A stretch of 64,000 nucleotides of DNA, from contig LSRY02000009.1 of assembly GCA_001643675.2 (NCBI GenBank), positions 429,001 through 493,000 on the forward strand, given 5' to 3'. Of this stretch, positions 12,184 to 24,100 are shown one piece after another. Made by a program: the position numbers and the translations under genes. Below the pieces are notes generated by a model. The model ran no database searches. It worked only from the letters and a program-made list of their open reading frames with translations, and had not been told where the DNA came from. This DNA is from Monocercomonoides exilis (Eukaryota; Preaxostyla; Oxymonadida; Polymastigidae). Every line of letters begins with the position of its first letter. The stretch's first letter is position 1.

Positions 12184-13648
12184 CACTGCTTTTGCGAAAT
12201 GAAATGCAAACTCCAATCAAACCTCTCTCTATCCGCTGATTGCGCTATTCTCTGAGTAAATGGTAATCTGAATTGCGCTCTACTTAGACTGCTCGTCAGA
12301 CTCTGACACTTCCTCCATCTTTTCAGCCTCCACCATGGCCACATCTTCCTCTGATGTTTCTGTGAAGAATTAATATTCACAAAATTACCTCCTGCTTCAC
12401 AACGTCCGAGCACGAAGATGATTTCTGGAAGAAGTGCATACGGTAGAAGGCGTCAGAGCTGCTGAATGGTGCAAAGGGGCACGCGACAAAGAAGACGGTG
12501 GAGTTTTCTATCGGGATGATGGCGTGAGAGTGCCTGACGCTGCAGATGCCATTTGGGGAATACGAGGCTGAGGTGGCAGGGCAGAAGATTGTGAATGGAG
12601 AAAGACCTGACCTGAGAAGGTTGAGGGGGAACTCGGACGAGAATGGTGTTCGAGCGAGCCTATCGGGAGCGGCAGGAGAGTGGCCGACGTTGAGAAAGCT
12701 GCGGCGAGAGTTTGACAAGTGCTTTGGGGGAAGGGAAGCGTTGGTGAAGATAACTAATGCAATTAACCTGAAGGACACCGCATTGGATGACAAGCAAAGC
12801 ACAATTGCGAAAGCTACGGAACTCGTTGGGAAGTTCAGAGATTGAAGAGTGAATAAAATGAAGATGATAATTTTTTCTGCTGAAAAAGCATTTTTGTTTA
12901 AATCAACCTCAATATTTTCATTTATAATTTTGAGTGAATTTCTCTTGACAAAGTTTTGTTTTGAACGTCATCACATTTCTTCTTGTGTCAGACATCGATT
13001 TTTTGGTTTTTGTATGTTGTGCATCTCTTTGCTCATTCTTTTAATCAATAAAGAATGTACTAATTTTTTGAATGGCACTTTAATATTTGAAAATTCAAAT
13101 TTCAAATTCACTTGGTCTCAGTGTTCTTAATAAGCAAGCAATTATTATTTTCGCTAATTTTTTAAAGAAGTGTTTGAATTTTGTTTGTGGAAAAAAATAA
13201 TTAACAAAAGATATGAATGACAAAGTTGATTTAGAGTTGAATCAATAAGAAAAAGTATCATTTTCCAACAGGTGATTTATGTCTTATTTCATTTTCCTCC
13301 ATCCCAATCTGCATTTTTTCCTTCCCACTTTTTCTGCTATATCCTCTTCTTGATTTGCATCCTCTGCACCCGTTTCCAACCAAATCTTCTTCCTTCTCCT
13401 TCACCTCTTAAATTTCATCAAATTTCACTTCAACTTCTTTAATCCCCATCTTCAGCCACCTCATCTTCCTTTGCTCCTTTCAATTCCTTCTTCTTTTCTG
13501 CCTCATTCTCTCCACACGGGAGAATTGTTTCTTTCGCAACAACAACTTCTACTACGTTTGATTTCAATCTCCACTGCTCCATAATTGACGTTTCTCCACT
13601 TATCTTCACCACCGATTTTGCAGCCTGTTTAGGGTTTCTCAGACGCTT
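12184..13648 (-). other. Island of broken coding-like sequence (minus strand favoured)
   Basis: Base composition rises to gene-like levels. On the minus strand, 12360-12280 reads ETSEEDVAMVEAEKM and ends DEQSK with a TAG, a typical acidic C-terminus. It is preceded after a short AT-rich gap by a long open frame (12802-12377), which is rich in C/G-ending codons (for example HAIIPIENSTVFFVACPF). A second acidic C-terminus lies at 13648-13439 (KSVVKISGETSIM ... DEVAEDGD, stop TAA). Frames do not join with introns of the size seen elsewhere, and the opposite strand (12546-12845) is also open. I recognise no family. It could be one or two small intron-containing genes or pseudogenes. Confidence 0.35.
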
Positions 13649-13699
13649 TTATGAAAGAAAACGATCAGAAGACACAGGGTTTAATTGCTCTTCCTTTGA

Positions 13700-14875
13700 A
13701 ATCTCAGCTTTCCCTGAGAAGAAGAAAGGAAGGAAGATGAAAATCATGGATCCATAATTATTTGTTGGTGTGCAATTAAAGAACACGTTGAAATCACAAA
13801 CATTATTAAAAAAATTTAGGTTTGGATTCAATTTGAAAGATAAATTCTTCGGCAAGTTTAAGCATGATAAGATGCTCCACGGTTTTTTTTCCAATATGAT
13901 TTCTTCAGAAGTTTCATTCAGAAAAAATTCGACAATTTTCACAAAAAGAAGACAAAAAATTCAAATAAAGAATTATAACAGTGAAATACGTAGTTGCAGC
14001 AACAAACCAAGATTTGACAAAGCATTTCATTCAGTTAAAGAGAAAATGACCCGAAATATATGTAATTATTTCCTAAAAACAATCAATTTCTCTTCGAATA
14101 AGAAAAAGTTTATCAAAACTTTTCTTTTTTGTATTTCGTTCGTTGCTGATCTTATTTTAATATGAATACTGCGTTATATTGGATAATTGTGTATATTCTT
14201 CTTCGAACAGACCTGACAGAAATAAATTTCTATTGATCTTGGATAAATAACAATACTTTTGAAAGCTTTTTTTCAGAATTGTCATAATTTCAAAAGCAAA
14301 CCATGTGGAAGAATGATTCTCAAGATGGACATCATGTGTGCAGAATAAAAGAAACGGGTCAGAAATTCTTTTTGAAAAATCAGAGTTCGTCTGACATTTG
14401 CTTTTTTTCAAATAATGAATAATATGTCATATTTCAACAACGCTTCATTGCAGTACAAACAATGAAATTGAAACTATACTCACCTTTTGTTTTTTTCGAT
14501 AAACCAGAATAGAATTTTTTATTAAAAAGATGAAAGGAGGTATTTTTAATTTTTACTGCTTTCATCAATCTACAAGGAAATAATGGTTTATTTTGTTAAT
14601 TTCTTATAGATATTCAAATTACATATATTGAAAAATGCATTATGTTCCTGTTTGAATGTTTTCTGTCGCAGTGAACACTTATTTAATAATATTTGTTGCA
14701 AAAATGTAACCAACAAACATTTTTCATATTTGCCAAAAACAGTCATTTGATTCAAGTTTTGATTAGTTTGTTGCATTTTTATTTTGCAGTTTATTTTCAA
14801 AAAGCAGCATTTTATCTTTTATGGTCATTACATATTCGTAGTCATTTGTTTCAACTCGATTGACAAAAACACAGT
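13700..14875. other. AT-rich intergenic stretch with one transposase-like scrap
   Basis: No gene supported. A minus-strand frame at 14157-14411 contains NSDFSKRI, like the N-terminal end of the Merlin relic at 11515. The plus frame 13770-14165 has no recognisable motif and no ATG start. Confidence 0.5.
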
Positions 14876-16830
14876 TTGAAGGCTGGACGCATAAAAGAAG
14901 GTTTAATTCAAAACAAAGAAACTCGTTGTCAATGTTTCTTTATGAAACACATAATAAATAGAAGATGGCAATCTATTGATGTGGAAAAGTTGAATGTGAT
15001 ATTGCACGGAAAAGAAGATGAGAAGAAGTTCATCTGCCACTGTGCGCTGAGCTTGCAGAGGTGTGGAACTCAGAAGATTTGTTTGAATCAGAAAAAATTT
15101 TGTTAGTGTCCTTCTTTTCTTCGCCCAGGCTTTGGTATGCTTATCGCTCGCTGTGATCAGCTAGAATTCCTTGGAATTCTTTTCCGACAGCAATCTTTCG
15201 CTCCTTCGTTGAATTTCAAGCAACACTGCACATTCTCATCATCTTCAAATGCGAAAAGCTCAAACAGCTTTTCTCCGCCATCATTCGGAGGAGAAAAAAA
15301 ATACTCCGTTGGATATTCTACAGGTTTACCCAGGCTTTGCTTTGAAGAAGGGGCTGCTATCGCTCTGAAGGAAGTGGAATGAGTAATGAAATGTTTTAAA
15401 TTGCGCGAGTGGAATATTGGAGGTTACTGGCTAATTACAAGTTGTGTCTGGCATTTGGATGAATATATCATTGCAATGTCTATGGAAACAATGCAGAATG
15501 TCAAAAAAGGTAACGAGGTAGTTTCATTTGCTTTCTTCTTCCTCCTCTTCCTCCTCTTTTTCTTTTTCTTCTTCCTTCTCCAGTCATATTTCTTCTCCAA
15601 CTGCTTCATTCTTATCTATGATATCTTCTTCTTCTTCTTCTTCTTCTTCTCCACCTCATCATCATCACCACCACCATCACCATCATCCTATCCATTTCAC
15701 TCACAATCTCCATATGCAACCCCTTCTTACTCACCCTTCCAGATTCTGTCTCCAAAACATACTAACGCCGGCTTCCACAAAAAGTTTTCACATCATCTTG
15801 CTCCTATAGCTTCTCCTCTCCCCACTCCTCTACGCGCTTCGGCCCATATCCTGATTCCCACGCCAACCGCTTTTTCCATACCGATGTCTCCTCCACTCAC
15901 CATCTCCTCTTGCTTGTCCAGAGCAAAAGAATCCGAAAGACAAAGGTCGCAGCGCCTTCAAGAGCGAACGAAGCTTCAGAAGCAAGAAAAATGTTCGTTG
16001 AGTGGAAGCATTGATTCCATCGGGTTGATGATGCTGAGAGAAGAGGAAGAGTCCGGATCCTGTGATAGTAACAATGAGGAAGAATAGGAAGACGAGGAAT
16101 AAGAGGAAGAAGAGGACAAAAGACTGGCAGAGGACGAGAGAGGAGGGTTCAGTTTGTTTGATGTTTACAACTGAAGCGACAAGACAGACGATGCAGAGAC
16201 AAAGGCAGAAGCAGAAGCGTAATAGAAGGATTTAAAGAAGAAGAGGAGGAAAGAAGAGGTCATTCTGGCGGTTTGTGCGGACGGCGGGTTCACGACGATG
16301 ATGAGCGAGAGAAACCTGATGCAAAACCAGAGGGAGAAGGAGAAGAGATAGATAAGGAGGAAGATAATAATACACCAGATGAAGAAGGATGATGAAGTGT
16401 TTCCTGAAAGCGAGTGGTTGTCGCCATGGTGCGAATTGGGAAACGGAGGAGGAGGAGGAAGAGAGGAAAGAAGAAATAGAGGAAGAGAAGGAGGGAGTGA
16501 TAGATAAATCAGCAAAGGAGGAGGAGATGGAAGCGGAGGAGGAGGAAGAGGAGGAACAGTGGTGAGAGAGAGGAGCGAAGGGAGAGAAGAAAGAGAGAAG
16601 GAGGAACTGCAGTATGAGCAAATGAGTCTGTTGAAGAAAGCGGGGCTGGCGTTTGTAGGGAGGGAAGTGAGTGAGATAGGAATTCTGTTTGATAGCGAGA
16701 TAATCCTCAACTTGGGCAATGAAGCTGGATAAAAGGCAGAAGAAGAAGAGCAAAGTGTAGCAAGAAGGCAGAGAACGCCGAAAAAGCACAGGAGGCAGAG
16801 AGTGAACGACAAAGAAAACGAGCATTTTGC
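14876..16830 (+). pseudogene. Fragmented coding-like region, unidentified
   Basis: Several plus-strand stretches look coding but sit in different frames separated by stops. Examples are HLPLCAELAEVWNSEDLFES (~15030-15090), WNIGGYWLITSCVWHLDEY (~15410-15465), HLLLLVQSKRIRKTK (~15900-15945) and LLKKAGLAFVGREVSEIGI (~16630-16690), the last after an acidic run. Ser-, Glu- and His-rich low complexity lies between (15530-15720, 16440-16600). Introns might join some pieces, but I found no consistent GT-AG path. A decayed gene or composite of relics is more likely than a working gene. No family recognised. Confidence 0.3.
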
Positions 16831-17299
16831 ACTGCAGAATCAGTAAAGTGGCTCGAAAGTGCCTGGCTCAGATTCGATTCGCTTGAGTCATTCGACTTCG
16901 GAACATCCGTTTGCATTGTCTGCCTTTTCTGATTCTGTTTCTTCCTCTTCTTCTTCTTCTTCTTCTTCAAAACTTCCAAAATTATCTGACTCTTTCCCTC
17001 TCCAAACAAACCCAAACCATCATCTCAACCAGCCATACAATCACTTCTTTCTGCCTTACTGAAGTCTCTTTGGTTTCACTTCTCCTCATCTTCCAGCTGC
17101 CGCTTTCCCTTCTTTCACAAGCATTCTCCCCGTTCTGGATGTGCCTGTTAATTCTGCGATTCAGTATAGACAAATGAATGATAGTCGATGTTCTGAAAGC
17201 CACAATGCCTGCTTCATCTCTTTGATCTTTGTCGCCACCAACGCCACACACGTTTCCACTTCCACAAAAGTATTTTTTCCCCAATTCATTTCACAACTC

Positions 17300-18400
17300 G
17301 TTTCACAATGGAGATGATAGCAGAGGAAGAGCAGACTGCTGTGCACACACCATCTGATTTTGGAAAGAAAGTTCAGAATGAAATGATTCATTCTGCTCCT
17401 GGATTGTAAAAGACGCACCATTGTCTTGTGAAGTTTGGAGCGACTGTGGATGCTGCTGCTCTTCCAAGTTGGTGGAAGTGGAATAGTCAATATGTGTATG
17501 GCCTGTGGAGTCATATGCAACAGTTCGCAGTGTAAGACCTTAAGAACCTGAGCGGCTGTCAATGTTGGCTATCTGAACTGCTGGATTGCTGCTTTGTGCT
17601 GAAGATGATATTAACGATTGTTGATGTGTGATGATTTATCGCAGACAAGAAGCCTAATGGATGAAGATTCCAATTTTTCACTGCAAAAAAAGAGAAAAGC
17701 ATTCTACCGTTTTGCCTGTTGGAAAGTCCCTTGTGTGAATAGGATTTGTCACAAATGCATACAGACAAGATAGATGAATTATCAGAAGAAGCTGAAAATG
17801 AAGAAGAAGAAGATGATGATGATGAATGAAAAAGAGAAGGAGAAGGCGAAGGCGAAGCAAAAGAAGAAGAGAGGTTGAAGTTTGAGGATTGAAAGATGAG
17901 AGTGGCAAGGTGGAGAAATTGAGGCAACCATCGGTGGTGAAGTAGAGTGCAGCGAAGGTGCAGTGAAAGAAAGAAAAAGAGAAAGAAAAAGAAAAAGAGA
18001 GGAAAAGAACAATTTGTACAGCAAATTGAGTGAGTATTTGAGTATTTCCCTCACTAGCACTTCCCCATCATCATTTTTTGCAGGATCATCGTCATCAAGA
18101 TCGTGTTTATTAAGGAATATTTCGGTAACGCTTACGTTCACTGGTTTGGTATCATCAATGGGTTCGTCTGCAGAAAGTGTATAGGTAAAGGAGAGGAAAA
18201 GAAAGTGGAATAGGAAGAAGAAGATGAAAATAAATGCTTTTCGATTAATTGTTTATTAAAAATTTTCTGTGGATTGGAGGTTCCAATAAAACAATGAACA
18301 CAAATTCGCACACAATTAGAAAGGCAATTTCCATGATTGGCACAATTGTTTGAGTATAGAAATATTCCCACATGTATTTTCAAATTTGTAATTCTTAATT
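17300..18400 (-). pseudogene. Fragmented coding-like region with an EGF-like scrap, unidentified
   Basis: Minus-strand pieces in order: a Cys-rich stretch NNCANHGNCLSNC (~18355-18315) resembling the start of an EGF-like module; ADEPIDDTKPVNVSVTEIF (~18170-18115) with an acidic follow-on; a Ser-rich stretch (~17900-17770) with SVCICDKSYSHKGL; and TLRTVAYDSTGHTHIDYSTS (~17540-17480) running to a TGA near 17310. Frames differ between pieces and stops intervene. It may be a decayed surface-protein gene, or an intron-rich gene I could not assemble. The EGF suggestion is weak. Confidence 0.3.
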
Positions 18401-19140
18401 TTATTTCCTTTATTATTTCATTATTTCATATAAAATTCATCATATCACAGTTTTCGCTTAATAATAACAATGTATATTGATTTCATAACAAATAAAGCCA
18501 AAAATGAATTGAAAACAACAAGAAAAGGAATGTTACATTATTCAATTAAAAATTTTCGTGATTGGTTTGTGAAATAAACAACATTCATCGCTTTGTCAAA
18601 CTTTAAAATTTGGCTGATTGCAAAGAATTTTAACGAGATATTAATCCATTCTGCTTTAAGATAAATTAATTTCTATAAACGTTCTCAATGTTTATGAAGT
18701 GCTTATGTTCTATAATCAATCTTTTTAAGATTATTGTTCATATTGATCACTGAAACATTATAAAATTTAAATATGGATAATGTTTGTGATTTGTTCTAAT
18801 GCTATAAATCATTTGAGAATAATGTTATGAAAATGTTGTGTATGATAAGAGACAAAAATTGCCAAAAAATTGAGTATTCGAATTTGTGATCTTTTGTGGG
18901 TTCGAAATTAAAGTTTTCCGACTTTTCAAAAAGATTGTGCCATTTGGCATTTATCGTGTCTGCATTCTGGAGCTTCTCCATCCAACAATTTTTCGAAATA
19001 CCATTGCCATGCACCCATTTCATGAGAAAAAATATCGTTGAGTTTATAAATTGGTGTTTTTATGAACATTCTGTGTGATAAAGACATTTTTTACTTGTTT
19101 GATAAAACTAATAAATTCTTGAAAATGAACTTTTTTCAAA
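18401..19140. other. AT-rich intergenic stretch with a Merlin-like N-terminal scrap
   Basis: Nothing gene-like except a plus-strand fragment at about 18896-19078 reading FSDFSKRLCHLAFI. This closely matches SDFSKRLCQMIFI just upstream of the zinc ribbon of the Merlin relic at ~11515 (minus). It is probably a remnant of the same transposase family. Confidence 0.5.
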
Positions 19141-19155
19141 TAATAATAATTATAT

Positions 19156-19740
19156 GAGTGATTTTTTTTTTTGAAAGCATATTTTTTTCTTTCAGAATTT
19201 TCGGCTCGTAAATTTAACTTTTATATTGGGTGATTATTTTTGAAAACATATTTCTTCAATCAAAAATTTAGGTTCGAAAATTTCCCACAAACATCTCAAA
19301 AAGTGTGCTGAAAAACGAAAAGACTAATAATACACATCAACCTCTTTATTAGTGCTAAAACAATTGTTATTAAAACTGTTGTGATAATTTTTGCATTTGA
19401 ATACAAAATCTCTTCCCAAAGGCTAACAATCTTTGAAAAATAAATACCACGAAAAATATATGATTTCAAAAATAATCACCCACATCAACAAAAGAACACA
19501 AAAAATGAAAAGGTTTATTGAAGACATATTCATTTTTTTTTTTTTATTTTATTTTTATTTTTTTTATTTATTTATTTATTTATTTTTTTTTTTTTTTTTT
19601 GAAAATAAACATTAATATTTTATCCAGTTGAGATAAAACCACAAATAAAATTCAAAATTTCTTCACAGTGACAAACAACCTTTGAAAAATTTGAATCCCG
19701 AAAAAAGTTATGATTTCAAAAAGAATCACCAATATATTGG
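19156..19740. repeat. Cluster of MITE-like terminal repeats (two direct, two inverted)
   Basis: A ~45-bp motif beginning G(G/A)GTGATT(A/T)TTTTTGAAA, followed by CAT-AT-rich sequence and TTCG, occurs forward at about 19156 and 19226. It occurs inverted at about 19446-19487 and 19694-19740. The outer pair 19226/19740 also shares flanking ATATTGG. The interval contains AT-rich sequence and T-runs but no transposase. This looks like overlapping or repeatedly inserted non-autonomous elements. Confidence 0.55.
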
Positions 19741-19877
19741 ACCATTTTCCCAAAAAAATTTGGAGATGATAATAACATAATAACAAATATAAAATAGCAT
19801 ATTTTTTATGATATCAAAAAAAAATCACACAAATCGTTTAAAACAAAAATAAACAAATTCCAGACGTTCACATATAG

Positions 19878-20845
19878 TGTCAGTTATTTATCATATCCCC
19901 TTTTTTTTATCGGGACCTAAATTTTCTGACTCTCAAGAGCACTTTAAGAAAAAAATAGATAATAGAAAATTTTTTATATATTATAATATACTAGTTCTGA
20001 AAATATTTTTTCATATTTAAAATTTTGTGAAAAGATCTGGTGTTTTTAGTTTTATTTTTTTAGATCAAAGACTTGCTCATATTTTCACGAGCTTTTTGTT
20101 TTGAGATTTTTAAGTGTTGTTATTGTTTATAAACTTAACTTCTTTATAATTTTGGTTATTTTTCATTGTTAAACACTTCGTTTTTTTAATTTTTTTTCCA
20201 TTTCACGATTTTTTGACAAAATTAGAAACAATAGCAGAGTTTGAAATTGTCATGGTTTTTCGTGTTAAAGAAAAGTTGAAAAAATGATTGTTATGTACGT
20301 TACAAAGATTTTGAAATGAAAGAATGTGATTTGAAGCAGAAAATGCTAAAATACACAAAAACAGGTTTTTTTGAATTCTAATTTCGATCATTTAAAATTC
20401 AAAATTTTCTTTTTCTGATAACCATTATTTGTCGATAATTTACATATTTCGACTTTTTTTAAAACAAAAAATCTCCTTTTTCCAATAAAATCTTCTATTT
20501 ATTGAAATTTTGAGAAATAAAAAAAGTAATAAAAAATCGAAGTGTTTAACAATGAAAAATTACCAAAAGCATTAATAAGTTCAGTTAATTTACAATGATA
20601 TAGCTCAAAACAATCAAAACAAAAAGCTCGTGAAAATATGAGCAAGTCTTTGATCTAAAAAATAAAACAAAAAATTCCAGATCTATTTACAGAAATAAAA
20701 AAAATTAAAAATATTTTCTGGCATAGTATATAAAAATGATTTGAATATATTCTATTATTTATTTTTTTCGAAAAATGCTCCTGTGAGCAACAAAATTTAG
20801 GTCCCGATTTATTTTTTGGGTACCGATAAATTTCTGACCCTATTC
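19878..20845. repeat. Foldback element with ~300-bp inverted arms
   Basis: The left arm (~19878-20195) and right arm (~20520-20845) are imperfect reverse complements. Matched blocks include TCGGGACCTAAATTTT at ~19910 against AAAATTTAGGTCCCGA at ~20800, GACTTGCTCATATTTTCACG at ~20070 against its complement at ~20630, and TTGTTAAACACTTCG at ~20165 against its complement at ~20540. The ends taper to GTGTCAG and CTGACCC. The ~325-bp centre has no coding capacity. Likely a non-autonomous DNA transposon. Confidence 0.8.
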
Positions 20846-21142
20846 AGGTCTTGCCCCAAAATTTCCTATTTGATAGGTGCAGTATTGTTATTATTCAAAA
20901 TTCTCAAAACATATAAACCACTGAATATATTAATGATGAAAAAACTCTTTTCACGTGTGAAAGAAATTCTTTTCAAAAATTATAAACATGATAATTATAC
21001 TAATTTGAATTTTTTTTATAATATAAAAGAATTATGAATAACGAAAAAAGACAGTCAAAAGATGAATTGCATAATGAATATTCTTTAACAGTTTTTCATC
21101 CCATTATCAAAAAAGATCTGTTTCAGATCAAAAAAGGAAAAC

Positions 21143-24100
21143 ATGCTTTTTTCGTTGTTGTTCCAAGTATTCATTAATATCGGAAATTGCGAAAGGCATA
21201 AACAAATTGTCAAATCTATTACAACATTTCCACCGTATGGCTCTCAAATAAATCCTAGATATTCTCCATTTTTTCAATATTTTGAAAAGGATAACATTTC
21301 ACACTTTTTTGTTTATGGAGGATCATCATTTGACAACCATTTATTATCCGATGCATTTGTGATAAAGACAAATCCATTGTTTATTTCACGTTTTCACATG
21401 GCAAGCGAAAATGAAAGACCATTAGTCAAGTATTTTGCTCAGTTTAGAGTAAATGAAACATTTTTTATATGGGGAGGATGGAAAGAAACTGGAATTTCAA
21501 ATAAACTTTGGGAATTTGATTTTTCATCACAGAAATGGAAAGAAGTGAATGAAGGAAATAAAACTCCTGAGGCAAGACATTCAATGGCATATGCAACAGA
21601 TGGGAATAAGCTGTATATTTTTGGAGGAATCAGTACATCGGGTCTTCTTAATGATCTATGGGAGTTTGACGTTCAAGCAAAACAGTGGAGAGAACTGAAA
21701 ATTAACTCAGGAGGGATAGGGCCTGAACCCTGCAGTGGCGCAGGAATGTTGGTATCCAATGGATCTGCTATTGTTTTCGGAGGAGATACAGGAAGTAACA
21801 TTACAACAAAATTGAAAATGTTCAGAGCAAAAATCGATAATACTTACCCTGTTTGGGAAGAGGTGAAATTTTCTGAAAAGGATGAGGATGGAAGTGACAT
21901 TCCAGATTCTCGATCCAATTTTGGTTATGCAACATTCCTTAATGAAAGAGAAGCATATATTTACATATTTGGTGGAAGGGTTTCAAACAACATATTCAAT
22001 GAATCAGATTCATTGCTCATTCTTGATTGTAGAAGCGTCATTGGAAGCTACGATAAATATAATACCGTAAGATTCAAAGAAATAAAATTCGATGATGACC
22101 ATCCTTTTCAAAGGACAGATTGTGGATGCGCAGTTGACAAAGAAGGAAATCTTTTTGTTTTCGGGGGAAGAGGACTTGGTTACATTAATGCGGATCTAAT
22201 TAAGGTGAAGAAAGATTTCTTGTCTTTGAATGTTTCAAACAAAAAGGCATATTCCGAAGAAACAGTGGGAAAAAAATCTAAATTTGGAAAGAGAATATTG
22301 AATTCCAACAATGAAACTTCTTTTTCAAACACGGAAGGTGAATACTATTCTTTTCACAAAAAGAATCTGAAATTTCCATCAAATGAATCAGAGGATCCAT
22401 TTGAAACTTTAATTCATGTGTTTGACTATGCACCTACTCCACGAGTGAATTCAATTGTGGGCTACATGAAGGAATCATTTTTTGTATTTGGAGGTCGTGA
22501 TCCTTCGACTGGAGAAATTTTTAACGATTTTTATATAATCTCACTTACAGATGGCGAGTGGAGAAGAGTTGTTCCGAGAGAAAAATCTGAAACACCTCCC
22601 GCAAGAGAACTTGCTTCATATTGTTTTGATAAAGGTCGCCTGCTAATATTTGGAGGATTGGGGCCGAATCCTCAGACAGGAAAAATCGAACCGTCAAATG
22701 AGTTGTGGGAATTTTCTTTTTTCACAGAGACATGGAAACAATTGGGGAAGAATTCAATTCAAAAGCCAACACCTGTTTATGGATCGGCGATAACCATTTT
22801 CGAAAATGTTTTGCTGTTCATTGGAGGAAGAACTGCGTACGGATTGGACTACACTGTTTGTGGTTTTTTCTACTTTCAACAGGATCAATGGGTTACCGCA
22901 ACAATACCAGCCGTTTCATTTCAAAATTCTGTATTTGTTTTGAGAATAAACGATTCAAGCAAAGCAAACAATTCGATCAAGCAATGCGATATTGGTCTCC
23001 ATCAATATTCAATAAACCAGAGTATTTCAGCGGATAAGAGAATAAGTGAAACAATGAATTCAAAAGAAAAAAAATTTTTACGAATCAGAAACGCAAATGT
23101 CAAAAATAGCAATAACATGTCAACTCAAACAGAACTTCTTGTTTTTGTTGGTGGAGTTCAAGGAGCAACACCTTTTCGAGGATATCAATCAATGAATCTA
23201 TCTGATTTTCTGAAAAATAACATTTCAAATCCTTCAATATTTATTGAAAATGAAGATTTTTATAATATCTTTCATTATCAAGATGGAAAATCATTACCTT
23301 TTGATAATAAAGTGTTGATGTTTGGAGGAAGAATAGGAAATAGAGCAATGGACACTTTTAAGATCGTGGAATTTGATGGAGATGGAAATGCTTCTTTGAT
23401 TGAAGACAATGGAACGTTCTTATCAGATGGAAGTCATCTTGATGTTGTTGAAGCAGGCTGCACAGTTTTCAATAAAAGTGTTTATTGCTTTGGTGGAAGG
23501 CAAACAAGCGAAGGAGGAACAATAATGCCAACTGCATTCGACACATTTCGAAAAATAGCAATTAGTGATGAATTTATAACTTGTTCACCAGGCTCATATA
23601 AGAAGAAAGAAGATTGTGACTTTTGCCCTGAAGGAACTTATTCAAATGATTATGGGAGTACAAATTGTACACCTTGCCCTCCTGGAACATACAGTGTTTG
23701 GAGAGGAGCTCAAGGATTTGAATGTCAGATTGTTAAAGCAGGTTGTTTCTCTGATGCACCAGGTCTGAAGCGCCAAAAATACTGTGATAAAGAACAATAC
23801 TGCCCAATTGGTTCTACATCAAACAATAATACACTTCCGACTGCTGATTATTCAAAAACAACTCAACCACAAATTTATAAAATTCCATCACATATGATAT
23901 TATCCTATAACATTATCTGTTACGTAGGACTCACCGTAATTGGTGCAATTCTTGCTTTGATTCTTCTCTGTCTTCCATCAAAGAAATATATGTGGATGCT
24001 TGATGGATATTCGAATAAATATGTAGATTCGCTTGATCCACAAACACATAAGACAACAAAACAGATTAAAAAGACAACATTTGGAGGCTTTGTGTCAATT

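Noticed and set aside
12546-12845. Plus-strand 99-codon ORF in the 12-kb island
   Set aside because: The first in-frame ATG is preceded closely by a stop, no upstream exon joins, and the minus strand has better codon use and acidic C-termini; not enough to call a gene.
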